A stretch of 64,000 nucleotides of DNA, from the NCBI RefSeq assembly GCF_016908395.1, contig NZ_JAFBDU010000002.1:372001-436000 (forward strand), in the 5' to 3' direction. Shown piece by piece: positions 27,884 to 37,046 of this stretch; position 1 is the first letter of the stretch, and each line of letters opens with the position of its first letter. The notes below the pieces were generated by a model. The model saw only the letters and a list, made by a program, of their open reading frames with translations. It was not told where the DNA came from and made no database searches. Source of the DNA: Metabacillus crassostreae (GTDB lineage: Bacteria; Bacillota; Bacilli; Bacillales; Bacillaceae). The translations under genes and the position numbers were made by a program.

Positions 27884-27885
27884 AG

Positions 27886-29919
27886 TCAGTTCCTCTGCTC
27901 GATAATTGCTACATCATAAGAAGCTAATTCAATTGTTTGAATAACCTCTTCTCCGGTTAACAAATTTAAACCAGTTACAGAAGGAAGTTCAATATGAACA
28001 GCATCACTATTATGATTTAAAACAAATACGTAGGTTTTATCGCCTTTTATACGTTTTGTTATTTCAACACCAGGCTCATTCCCTGAGAAATCATTTCTTA
28101 TTTCTTTTTCGTTAATCATTTCGTTTATTAGTCCTTGTAAAAAAGCATCATCAGGACTTGATGCAACATACCATGCTTGCCCTTTACCAAAATTATTCTT
28201 CGTTACAACTGGTCGGCCCTGATAAAAATCCTCTCCATAGGTGGCAATGACCTCTGCACCCTCTGAGTGAATAAGATCGAATAATAAAGAGCAAGTATAC
28301 AATTCCTTTAAAAGTCCATATTCTTTTTTCATGACAATTGTATTTGTATGCTCTGGAGCAAGTGCATCGATTTCCTCTGACCATATTCCAAGTACATGAC
28401 GCAATTCACCAGGATAACCGCCCAAAGTGACCAGATCATTTTCATCCACAATTCCGCTAAGGAAAGTGGTTAAAAATGTACCACCTTTTTCTACAAAATC
28501 TTCAATCTTCTTTGAATATCCTGGCTTAACCATGTATAAAACAGGGGCGATTACAACTTCATACTGACTTAGATCCTCTTCAACACCGATCATATCTACC
28601 TGAATATTTTGATCAAACAAGGCCTTATAGTATTTATGAACTTCATCTACATATTTCAAAGATATGGATGGACCTGACGAGTATTCAACCGCCCACCAGT
28701 TATCCCAATCAAACACAATCGCTACTTTTGATTGCACTCTTGAATTTAATAGAGTATCAGATAATTGGTCAAGTTCTTCTCCAAGCTCCGCTACTTCTTT
28801 GAAAACTCTTGTATGTTCATGGCCAACATGATCAATAACCGCACCATGGAATTTTTCACACGCTCCCCTTGAACGTCTCATTTGAAAAAACAATACTGTA
28901 TCAGCGCCATGGGCAACTGCTTGATAGCTCCACAAACGCATGACACCAGGACGTTTTAAGGCATTATATGGCTGCCAATTTTGCTGACTTGGTGTTTGCT
29001 CCATTAACATAAACGGTTCTCCATTTTTCAAACCTCGCATCAAGTCATGCATCATCGCTGTATAGCTAGTAGGTGTTTCAATAGAAGGATAATTATCCCA
29101 TGCGATGACATCCATATATGGGGCCCACTTTTGATAGTCTAGTGGTTTATAAGCACCCATTATATTTGTTGTTACAATTGTATCTGGTATAGATTTCTTA
29201 ATGATATCATACTCCATTTTATGGCATTGTAACATACTATCAGAATTAAACCGTGCATAATCTAATGAAATTCCTTGGAACATTGTGTGTCTTTCACCAA
29301 AATGCTCACTAAGAAGGTTTGGTGTGACAATCTCGTCCCAATCATAAAACGTATGTCCCCAAAACGTTGTATTCCAAGCTTTATTCACATGATCTAATGT
29401 ACGGTATTTTTCTTTAAGCCAAACACGGAAGGCTTTCTCACAATTTTCACAATAGCAAGCGCCACCCCATTCATTTGAAATATTCCAAAGAAGTACAGCA
29501 GGGTGCTTTTGATAGCGTTCAACAAGTTTCTTCACAAATAATGAAGCATATTTTTGATAGGTAAGACTATTTGGACATGAATTATGTCTTCCTCCAAATT
29601 TCCGTTTCTTTCCGTCAAATTCAGTACGAAGAATATCAGGATACTTCTTTGCAAGCCATGCTGGATGAGCAGCTGTACCTGTTCCAATTCCAACTTTGAT
29701 TCCATTTTCATATAACGTATCAATTACTAAATCTAGCCATTGAAAATCATAAGAAACTTCATCCTTCTGAGACTTTGCCCATGCAAAAATATTCACTCGG
29801 ACAAAATCAATTTTTGCGCTTTTAAACATTCTCATATCTTCATTCATCGTTTCACGGTCATATTGTTCTGGATTATAATCTCCACCATAAATCATTTTCG
29901 GTATTTTTGTACTAATCAT
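27886..29919 (-). CDS. GH42 beta-galactosidase
   Basis: This 677-residue cytoplasmic enzyme has a TIM barrel, a trimerisation (flavodoxin-like) domain and a small C-terminal beta domain. The acid/base is E150 in W-N-I-S-N-E-W-G-G and the nucleophile E307 in L-M-E-Q-T-P-S. Zinc-binding cysteines are at C-Y-C-E-N-C just after the acid/base. It would remove beta-galactose, probably from xyloglucan side chains after alpha-fucose is gone. An AGGAGG site precedes the ATG, and the gene starts 26 bp after the GH95 stop, so the two are co-transcribed. Confidence 0.92.
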   Translation of the reverse strand: MISTKIPKMIYGGDYNPEQYDRETMNEDMRMFKSAKIDFVRVNIFAWAKSQKDEVSYDFQWLDLVIDTLYENGIKVGIGTGTAAHPAWLAKKYPDILRTEFDGKKRKFGGRHNSCPNSLTYQKYASLFVKKLVERYQKHPAVLLWNISNEWGGACYCENCEKAFRVWLKEKYRTLDHVNKAWNTTFWGHTFYDWDEIVTPNLLSEHFGERHTMFQGISLDYARFNSDSMLQCHKMEYDIIKKSIPDTIVTTNIMGAYKPLDYQKWAPYMDVIAWDNYPSIETPTSYTAMMHDLMRGLKNGEPFMLMEQTPSQQNWQPYNALKRPGVMRLWSYQAVAHGADTVLFFQMRRSRGACEKFHGAVIDHVGHEHTRVFKEVAELGEELDQLSDTLLNSRVQSKVAIVFDWDNWWAVEYSSGPSISLKYVDEVHKYYKALFDQNIQVDMIGVEEDLSQYEVVIAPVLYMVKPGYSKKIEDFVEKGGTFLTTFLSGIVDENDLVTLGGYPGELRHVLGIWSEEIDALAPEHTNTIVMKKEYGLLKELYTCSLLFDLIHSEGAEVIATYGEDFYQGRPVVTKNNFGKGQAWYVASSPDDAFLQGLINEMINEKEIRNDFSGNEPGVEITKRIKGDKTYVFVLNHNSDAVHIELPSVTGLNLLTGEEVIQTIELASYDVAIIEQRN

Positions 29920-29945
29920 TCTATTTCCTCCTATTCACTTTTATT

Positions 29946-32294
29946 TTATTCATCAACTAATGAAACTTTTATTTTTGAATTACTTTCTACTTTTACTTGA
30001 TTTGTCGTAACAAAGGTTACTTCTTGCGTTTCAATCTTTAATAATTTATTTTTATAGGAAACCCTTACATTGTTTTGTTTAGTAGACATTATTTCAGCTA
30101 TTTTTAGTTTCCCATCAGCCCATTCAATATTTACTTCAAACCCTCCTCTTGCTTTTAATCCGCTTACCCTGCCATTTTTCCAAGCAGCAGGTAATGCAGG
30201 TAGTAATTCAATTTCACCTAAATGGCTTTGAACCAACATTTCAGCCATTCCAGATGTCCCACCAAAATTACCATCAATTTGGAAAGGTGGATGATCACCA
30301 AATAAATTAGGATGAGTTGATCGTGCTAATAGAGTTTGCAAATAGAAATGTGCATTATGTTCATCCTGAAGGCGAGCAAATAAATTGATGAGCCATGCAC
30401 AGCTCCAACCTGTGTGTCCTCCACCATGTTCTAAGCGATATGTTAAGGAATTTCTTGCAGCTTCAACTAAGTTTGGAGTTTGATTGCTATTAATTTGATT
30501 GCCTGGGTAAAGTCCATATAAATGTGATACATGTCGATGACCAGGTTCATGCTCCGCGAAATTCTCTATCCATTCTTGCAATCGTCCATCTTTGTTTATT
30601 TTGAATGGTACTAAACGTTCTATAGCACCTGACAGTTCTTCAAGGAAGTCATCTTCAATAGTTAATTGTTTGCAACTCTGTATGCAATTTTGAAATAACT
30701 CTTTAATTAACGTCATATCCATTGTGGAAGCATAAGATACAGCTGTTGGTTGATCATCATCGGTGAGAAATTTATTTTCCGGTGATGTGGAAGGGTTTGT
30801 TACTAGATATCCATCAGGTCCTTCTATTAACCAATCCAAGCAAAATTGAGCAGCATCTTTCATTAATGGATAAGCTTTTTCTTCTAAGAATGCATGATCG
30901 AGTGTAAACAGATAATGCTCCCATAAATGACTTGCCAGCCATACTCCTGCCATTGGCCAAAAAGCCCAAGAAGCCTGACCTGAAGATGGTGTAGACATCC
31001 TCCATAAATCAACATTATGGTGAATGGCAAAGCCTCTCGCACCATATAATTCTTTTGCAGTACTTTTACCTGTAATGCTCAAATCTTCTATTAAATCAAA
31101 AAGAGGATCGTGGCATTCTGTTAAGTTACAAACTTCTGCTATCCAATAATTCATTTCCGTATTTATATTCGTTGTATAATCACTATTCCATGGAGGCTGA
31201 ATAAACGGATTCCAAATTCCTTGAAGATTTGCTGCCTGAGTGCCAGGTCTTGATGAGGAAATTAATAAATAACGACCATATTGAAAATACAATGCTTCAA
31301 GTGAAAAATCATCTTGTCTGTTTTTATAGTTTTCTAGCCTTTCATTTGTAGGAAGTTCTTCATAGTCTGGCTCAGTATCTAATGAGAGAGAAACTCGATT
31401 AAACAAACTCTGGTAATCATTAATATGGAAATTTTTTAATTTTTCATATCCCTTATTTTTTGCGTTGAAAAGGATATTCTGGCATAGAGTTTCAATAGAT
31501 GATAAATCCGATTGTGGCACCTCATTAAAGTTTGTAAAATTCGTTTTCGCTGTTAGTAGTAACATCACTTCATTTTCACCGGATATCTCAAGAGCCCCAT
31601 CTGAAATAGACCATTCACCATTTTGCGACTGCCCTTGTATATGAACTTGAAATTTTAAGCCACGATGATCATCATATAAGATTTCACCAGGATTTTTTAC
31701 GGAAATAGGACTTTTCCCACTCAAAATGAGAGACTTATCTTTCCCTTCTTTAATCACATGAGGATGTAATGAATTCAGGTGAATTTTTAAACGAATAGGA
31801 AAGGATTCTTGACCCAAGGCCTTTAACCTTACTACTAGAACCTGGTCTGGGTGACTAACAAAGGTTTCTCTTCTATAGGCAACACCACTTATCTTATATT
31901 CCGTTCGTGCAACAGCTGTTTGTAAATCTAGTTCACGCCGGAAATTTTTCACATCTCCTTCGTTTATATGTTCAATAATTACATCACCTAGAGGCTGATA
32001 AGCTTCACAATCTTCTCCAACCATCTTCTTTTCTATTAGCTGTTCAGCTTCAACATTTTTCCCTTTAAAGATAAGCTCTCTTGCTTTTTCTAAAGTATGT
32101 TTAGCCTCTTTATTGATTTTTTGACCTGGTTCCCCTGACCACAATGTATCTTCATTCAATTGAATTTTTTCATACTTTGCATCTCCAAAAATCATTGCTC
32201 CTAATCGACCATTTCCTAAAGGCAGTGCTTCCTCCCACTTTGCTGCAGGAACTTTATACCATAATTTCAAATCCTTTTTATTAGGATTCCCCAT
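29946..32294 (-). CDS. GH95 alpha-L-fucosidase
   Basis: This protein of about 782 residues has the GH95 N-terminal pattern A-L-P-L-G-N-G-R-L-G-A-M and D-T-L-W-S-G-E-P. The catalytic region includes P-P-W-N-S-D-Y-T-T-N-I-N-T-E-M-N-Y-W, with the conserved Asn pair, and H-V-S-H-L-Y-G-L-Y-P-G. The substrate is probably the alpha-1,2-fucose of xyloglucan. There is no signal peptide. The ATG at 32294 is preferred, since GGGGTGA is 4 bases upstream; the frame also has an ATG at 32297 and a TTG at 32315 without a good site. It is the first gene of a GH95-GH42 unit. Confidence 0.9.
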   Translation of the reverse strand: MGNPNKKDLKLWYKVPAAKWEEALPLGNGRLGAMIFGDAKYEKIQLNEDTLWSGEPGQKINKEAKHTLEKARELIFKGKNVEAEQLIEKKMVGEDCEAYQPLGDVIIEHINEGDVKNFRRELDLQTAVARTEYKISGVAYRRETFVSHPDQVLVVRLKALGQESFPIRLKIHLNSLHPHVIKEGKDKSLILSGKSPISVKNPGEILYDDHRGLKFQVHIQGQSQNGEWSISDGALEISGENEVMLLLTAKTNFTNFNEVPQSDLSSIETLCQNILFNAKNKGYEKLKNFHINDYQSLFNRVSLSLDTEPDYEELPTNERLENYKNRQDDFSLEALYFQYGRYLLISSSRPGTQAANLQGIWNPFIQPPWNSDYTTNINTEMNYWIAEVCNLTECHDPLFDLIEDLSITGKSTAKELYGARGFAIHHNVDLWRMSTPSSGQASWAFWPMAGVWLASHLWEHYLFTLDHAFLEEKAYPLMKDAAQFCLDWLIEGPDGYLVTNPSTSPENKFLTDDDQPTAVSYASTMDMTLIKELFQNCIQSCKQLTIEDDFLEELSGAIERLVPFKINKDGRLQEWIENFAEHEPGHRHVSHLYGLYPGNQINSNQTPNLVEAARNSLTYRLEHGGGHTGWSCAWLINLFARLQDEHNAHFYLQTLLARSTHPNLFGDHPPFQIDGNFGGTSGMAEMLVQSHLGEIELLPALPAAWKNGRVSGLKARGGFEVNIEWADGKLKIAEIMSTKQNNVRVSYKNKLLKIETQEVTFVTTNQVKVESNSKIKVSLVDE

Positions 32295-32316
32295 CATTTC
32301 ACCCCATTTTTCCAAA

Positions 32317-32476
32317 GGCTCTTTTCTGAAAGATTATTGCTAATTGATCTCAATCTACTAGCAATAGTGTTTTTTTTCTCATAAAAGGAACGATTCTAGA
32401 AGAAAAGATGCCACTAGACTTATATAGTGTTGTTTACTTCAGTGCTAAAAAACAACGTAGTTTACGATAATAGCTC
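32317..32476 (+). repeat. Dispersed 150-165 bp repeat, copy B
   Basis: This is the most diverged copy. It opens GGCTCTTTTCTGAAAGATT, keeps TTGCTAATT, AGAAGAAAAGAT, CCACTAGACTT and GTAGTTTACGA, and ends ATAGCTC. It lies between the GH95 start and the terminator of the next GH3 gene. Confidence 0.65.
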
Positions 32477-32480
32477 TTCG

Positions 32481-32521
32481 AAAAAAAGGTCAGTTAGCAC
32501 CAACTGCCAGCCTGACCTTTT
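32481..32521 (-). terminator. Terminator after the GH3/CBM6 gene
   Basis: AAAAGGTCAG / CTGACCTTTT form the stem and a long T-run follows on the minus strand. Confidence 0.85.
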
Positions 32522-32549
32522 CAAGTTATACAAAACACCCTTACTATGA

Positions 32550-35393
32550 CTACGCAATGAAACGGAAATAACTTATTAATACTTCACCCTTACAAACAAA
32601 ATAAACCTTAGTATGTTCAATAGATTCTTTGAGTTGAACAGCTCCCGTTACGGTATGCCAATTTTGTCTGTCTCCTGTATTACTAACAACAATTTCACCG
32701 ATTTTTCCCCCTTGAGGATGTTCAAGATGGATATCAATCTTAGTTTGTTCTGAGTTATTTGATACACGAGCTTCAATAGATTGTATGCCTTTACTAAAAT
32801 CTACATCGCTGTACATCATCCAAGATCCGTCTTTTGTTTGAACTGAATGCCCACCTTCTTTGCACTCGTTGATCACTATATCCTGATAATCATCATAGTT
32901 TTCTGCTTGTGTATTGATATACAAATTACGTGGAGGAATAACCTCACCATTAACCTTAAGTGTTTCTTGTAACTGGATATCCGCTGATGATTGACCAATC
33001 ATCAACACATATTCTCCAGTTTCAACACAATACTTATCTCTAGTAACATCCCAAACTGCTAATTCACTTGCTTTTACTTCCAGTTCTACTTCTTTTGTTT
33101 CTCCTGCTTCAATAAAGATTCGTTTAAAGCCAATTAGTTGTTTATGTGGTCTTTTGAATCGAGATTGTAATGAACGGAAGTATAGCTGGACAACCTCATC
33201 ACCTGCATATGTGCTATTGTTTTTCAGCTTTACTGTTACAGTTATCTCATCATGCTCATTAATTTCATTTTCACTAACTCTAAAATCGCTATATTCAAAA
33301 TTGGCATAAGATTTCCCGTGACCAAATGGGTATAATTCTTCACCTTCAAAATACATATACGTTCGTTTGCCTTTAATAATATCGTAGTCAAATATATTAG
33401 GTAATTGATCTACAGAGCGGTACCATGTCATATTTAAACGACCGGCAGGATTATAGTCTCCAAATAAAACATCACTTATCGCATTTCCTAACTCTTGACC
33501 TGCATGTGAGGTATAGATAATGCCAGGAATATTCTCATCTACCCAATTAATTGCAAATGGATAGCTTCCAATAACGACTACAATTGTATTTGGATTCACT
33601 TTATATACTTCTTTAATAAGTTGTTCCTGTGCTTCAGCTAAAGAAATATCTGGGCGATCCATTTCTTCCTTGCCATTAACAACAGGATTATTTCCGACAA
33701 ATACAATGGCTACATCAGATTCCTTTGCCGCTTTAATGGCTTCTTCCATTCCATTTTCAATTATTTCTTTTTCAAGTAAAACAGAATTAGTAACATCTGT
33801 GTCTTCAGATATCTTTAGATTTCCATCTTCGTCTTCAACAACTGCTTGATTATTCCAAGTTGATAGTTTAAATTTGTTTTGGCCTTCTGGTTGTAAGTGG
33901 AGAACTTCTTTTACAAACCACCCATATATTTCATCAGCAGAAGCCGCTATGGTTTTATCATCTGCACTTGTTACGTACTTACCATTATCTAGTGAACGGA
34001 CTGTATGACTTCCCCATCCCCAATCTGAAAGCTCAAACCTTGCTGCATGTTCTTTCTTCAGCTTATTTGCTAGTAGAGGATTATTTTCATCCATTCCTAA
34101 ACCAATAAATTTACTAGCTTTCCTTAAAATAACCTTATCATTTCCACTATGGAATGTTACCTGTTTACCTTCTAGCTTATTTTTTATACCATCATAAGGT
34201 GTAATAGAATATGGGAAATCTCCTGAATACCAATCTCGATAGACAATATTTCCTAACGGTCCTATGACTGATACCTTGTTTAACTTTTCCTTATTTAAAG
34301 GCAATATATTGTTTTCATTTTTTAATAGTACAATAGATTCCTTAGCTGCTTGAGATGAAACCTCAGCGTGTTTTGGATCACAAATAATTGATTCAGGTAT
34401 AGCTGAGTATGGGTTATTTTCAATTGGATCAAATTCTCCTAAACGAAAACGAACCCTGAATGTATTTCGTAATGCTTGATCTAAATCATTTTCATTTATT
34501 AAATTCTTTTCTAACGCTTCAAAAATTGCTTTGGTTGTTTCATCAAAATCATCTGTCATGCTGTCAATTCCATTTTTAATTGCATCAGCCACCGATTGAG
34601 AATGGTGTTCATAATACTCATGATCACGTACAACTCCTAATAAATCTGCTGCATCACTTACAACAAATCCATTCATTCCCCATTGCTCTTTAACGATTTC
34701 CTTTACATAAGGGTGAAGAATAGCTGGCGTACCATTGATAGAATTATATGCTGTCATCATAGAGTTGGCACCACCTTCTTTAAAAGGCAGTTCAAAAGCT
34801 TTCAAATAATATTCATACATATTTCTCGGATCAATACTAGCTGAACAGCTTCCACGATCAATTTCATTATTGTTTGCTAAGAAGTGCTTTAATGTTGCGA
34901 CAGCTTTGAAGAAAAACGGATGGTCACCCTGAATACCTTTAACAAGAGATGATGTTAGCTTCCCTGTTAAATAGGGATCCTCGCCATAAGCTTCTTCCGT
35001 TCTTCCCCACCGCGGATCTCTTTCCATATCAACTGTAGGTGCCCATAAAGTTAATCCATTTATCTCTGGATTTTTCTTATAAAAAGCTCTAGCCTCAGTA
35101 CTTATGACATCTCCAATTTCTTTCATTAATTCCTGATTCCATGTGCAAGCTAATCCGATTGTCTGCGGAAAAGTTGTTGCTTTACCTAACCAAGCCATGC
35201 CATGAGCAGCTTCAGTACCTTGTTTATGAGCATTTATTTCCAAGCGTTCAATAGCCGGCTGATATTGACACATTAAATGAACCTTTTCTTCTAATGTGAA
35301 TCTTGAGGTAAGATCATTAACTCTTGTTTCTAATGGTAGATTGGGATTTTGAAAAGGAAATTTGCAACTCTTTTTTTCGGCTATTTTTTCCAT
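32550..35393 (-). CDS. GH3 beta-glycosidase with inserted domain and CBM6-like tail
   Basis: This 947-residue cytoplasmic protein has a GH3 N-terminal barrel (about 10-330; nucleophile Asp in F-V-V-S-D-A-A-D), a GH3 C-terminal sandwich (about 360-650) interrupted by a beta-rich insert of about 90 residues (H-T-V-R-S-L-D-N-G-K-Y-V), an Fn3-like domain (about 710-785) and a CBM6-like C-terminus opening Y-I-N-T-Q-A-E-N-Y. GH3 proteins of this shape are beta-xylosidases or beta-glucosidases; in this locus a beta-glucosidase acting on trimmed xyloglucan oligosaccharide is likely. Sequence alone does not decide. A cre box lies about 70 bp upstream. Confidence 0.85.
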   Translation of the reverse strand: MEKIAEKKSCKFPFQNPNLPLETRVNDLTSRFTLEEKVHLMCQYQPAIERLEINAHKQGTEAAHGMAWLGKATTFPQTIGLACTWNQELMKEIGDVISTEARAFYKKNPEINGLTLWAPTVDMERDPRWGRTEEAYGEDPYLTGKLTSSLVKGIQGDHPFFFKAVATLKHFLANNNEIDRGSCSASIDPRNMYEYYLKAFELPFKEGGANSMMTAYNSINGTPAILHPYVKEIVKEQWGMNGFVVSDAADLLGVVRDHEYYEHHSQSVADAIKNGIDSMTDDFDETTKAIFEALEKNLINENDLDQALRNTFRVRFRLGEFDPIENNPYSAIPESIICDPKHAEVSSQAAKESIVLLKNENNILPLNKEKLNKVSVIGPLGNIVYRDWYSGDFPYSITPYDGIKNKLEGKQVTFHSGNDKVILRKASKFIGLGMDENNPLLANKLKKEHAARFELSDWGWGSHTVRSLDNGKYVTSADDKTIAASADEIYGWFVKEVLHLQPEGQNKFKLSTWNNQAVVEDEDGNLKISEDTDVTNSVLLEKEIIENGMEEAIKAAKESDVAIVFVGNNPVVNGKEEMDRPDISLAEAQEQLIKEVYKVNPNTIVVVIGSYPFAINWVDENIPGIIYTSHAGQELGNAISDVLFGDYNPAGRLNMTWYRSVDQLPNIFDYDIIKGKRTYMYFEGEELYPFGHGKSYANFEYSDFRVSENEINEHDEITVTVKLKNNSTYAGDEVVQLYFRSLQSRFKRPHKQLIGFKRIFIEAGETKEVELEVKASELAVWDVTRDKYCVETGEYVLMIGQSSADIQLQETLKVNGEVIPPRNLYINTQAENYDDYQDIVINECKEGGHSVQTKDGSWMMYSDVDFSKGIQSIEARVSNNSEQTKIDIHLEHPQGGKIGEIVVSNTGDRQNWHTVTGAVQLKESIEHTKVYFVCKGEVLISYFRFIA

Positions 35394-35460
35394 ATAATTC
35401 TCATCCTCACTATGTATTTATTATTTAATACCTATTTATGAAGCAATTACACAACTCTAA

Positions 35461-35474
35461 TGTAAACGCTCTCT
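35461..35474. promoter_or_regulatory. cre box upstream of the GH3/CBM6 gene
   Basis: TGTAAACGCTCTCT fits the cre consensus except the last base. It lies 68 bases before the start codon. Confidence 0.65.
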
Positions 35475-35678
35475 TAACTTTATCATTCTTTCCTTCCCCT
35501 TAAACACCCTAATTATTATAGAAATAATCCATTCTAATTTAGAGATAATCAATGACTTTAAATCAGCTTTGACACCTGTAATGTTTCTACTTTATTATGA
35601 TATAATAGCTCCATTTAATTGGAATTATTATGAAAATAGTTTTTCTATGGCGACCGACACTTTAATCTCTTTATAAAG

Positions 35679-35841
35679 AGCTGTTTTCGTAAACTTTATT
35701 TCTTATAGTCATATGAAGAAAACTGTACTGTATAACGTCTTGTGGATCTTTTCTTCTTAGAATATGACCTTATATATGATAAAAACATTGCTACTAACCA
35801 AAAAATTAGGTTAATTAGCAACATTCCTTCAGAAAAGAGTC
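35679..35841 (-). repeat. Dispersed 150-165 bp repeat, copy C (inverted)
   Basis: Read on the minus strand it opens GACTCTTTTCTGAAGGAATG and ends TTTACGAAAACAGCTC. It shares long blocks with copy A, including TTGCTAATTAACCTAATTT and ATATATAAGGT. It lies in the 485-bp gap before the DUF624 gene, 38 bases before its TTG start. Confidence 0.75.
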
Positions 35842-35878
35842 TTATAAAAAAGCAGAAATAATAGAGGAGTTGAAGTAA

Positions 35879-36559
35879 TTGAATAATTTTCTCGGAAGAT
35901 TACAACCCGTTTTTGAATGGATTATTAATTTAGCCACACTAAATCTAACATGGCTAGTTTTTATTTTACCTATTGCGTATTTGAGTTTACTTCTAGTTCT
36001 TGTTGAAGATTTTAGTCAGATGATGCTGTTACTAATCTCAATTATTGTCTTATCTCCGGCTTTGTTATTTCCAGCTACGACAGCTTTATTTGGAGTTGTT
36101 AGGAAATGGTTCATGAAAGAAGATATAAAAATCATTCGTTCCTTTTGGAAGTTTTACAAAGAAAATTATAAACGGAGTTTTTCAGGCGGACTCTTTATCT
36201 CTTTTCTATGGCTAATAGGGAGTGTTGACTATCTTTACTTTAAGAATACTTCACCTTTTATAAATTTTTTATTTTTATTCATATTAGCTCTCTTGCTTCT
36301 TTATACACTATACTTTTTTTCTGATACTGTTCATACAGAATCTAAACTATCTCAGAGTTTAAAGAACGTACTAATTATCAGCATCACAAACCCAGTATTT
36401 TCCTTCGGAATCATCATTCTATGTATTTTTATTATTTATATAAGTTTCACATACTTTCCATTTTTACTCCTACTCTTTACTGGTGTCTTTGTCGCAATCC
36501 TTAGTTACTATGGCTATCATAAAATATTTACGACAATAGCGCGTATGAACAACAAATAG
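35879..36559 (+). CDS. DUF624 (YesL) membrane protein
   Basis: This 226-residue protein has about five transmembrane helices and the YesL/DUF624 opening N-L-A-T-L-N-L-T-W-L-V-F-I-L-P-I. YesL accompanies YesMN and LplABC-like genes in Bacillus polysaccharide loci; its biochemical role is unknown. The start is TTG at 35879, with GAGGAG 9 bases upstream. A strong terminator follows directly. It is transcribed alone, opposite to the GH3 gene. Confidence 0.82.
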   Translation: MNNFLGRLQPVFEWIINLATLNLTWLVFILPIAYLSLLLVLVEDFSQMMLLLISIIVLSPALLFPATTALFGVVRKWFMKEDIKIIRSFWKFYKENYKRSFSGGLFISFLWLIGSVDYLYFKNTSPFINFLFLFILALLLLYTLYFFSDTVHTESKLSQSLKNVLIISITNPVFSFGIIILCIFIIYISFTYFPFLLLLFTGVFVAILSYYGYHKIFTTIARMNNK

Positions 36560-36580
36560 ACTATCTTTGTTCTTACATTA

Positions 36581-36622
36581 AGACATTCATGAAAGTTTTT
36601 ATTTTCATGAATGTCTATTTTT
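36581..36622 (+). terminator. Terminator after the DUF624 gene
   Basis: AGACATTCATGAAA pairs perfectly with TTTCATGAATGTCT and is followed by ATTTTT. Confidence 0.88.
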
Positions 36623-36784
36623 GTGCGCCAACCCGCATTTTCCCGATCATCAAATGCATTTTATCGACCATACTCCTCTTCTTTTCGACCATTCTTCCAC
36701 TTTTGCGCGTCAACCAGTTTTTTCCCGACTATCAAATGCATTTTATCGACCATACTCCTCTTCTTTTCTACCATTCTTTCATTT
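36621..36784. repeat. 82-bp tandem duplication
   Basis: Two direct copies, 36621-36702 and 36703-36784, share ATCAAATGCATTTTATCGAC and then CATACTCCTCTTCTTTTC, with a few substitutions. Open frames across it are by-products of the repeat and lack ribosome binding sites. The rest of the 487-bp gap up to 37046 contains only the GH5 promoter region. Confidence 0.8.
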
Positions 36785-36950
36785 TTCCTCATTCTTTTTC
36801 TCTCGCTCATGTCCTTCATCGGCTATATGTATCTTTTCAAAAACCTTCATATCTAGGCAAAATTTTTTATTATTAATAATCAAATAATTCTATGAAAATA
36901 CATCTAATTTTCCATGTATTAACACTTAAATTATTTTGATAACATAAAAT

Positions 36951-36964
36951 TGTAAACGTTTACA
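36951..36964. promoter_or_regulatory. Perfect palindromic cre box upstream of GH5
   Basis: TGTAAACGTTTACA is an exact 14-base palindrome fitting the cre consensus. It lies 82 bases before the GH5 start, so this surface enzyme is probably strongly repressed by CcpA. Confidence 0.82.
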
Positions 36965-37046
36965 ATCAATCTATTAAAAAATGAAAAGAGGTGAATAGCT
37001 TCTCTTTACCACCTTAATTAATCTACTAAAATTGGAGGCGAGTTAA

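Noticed and set aside
36589-36887. Three overlapping open frames of 81-95 codons
   Set aside because: They span the 82-bp duplication in all three frames, begin inside a terminator, have no ribosome binding sites and encode low-complexity sequence.
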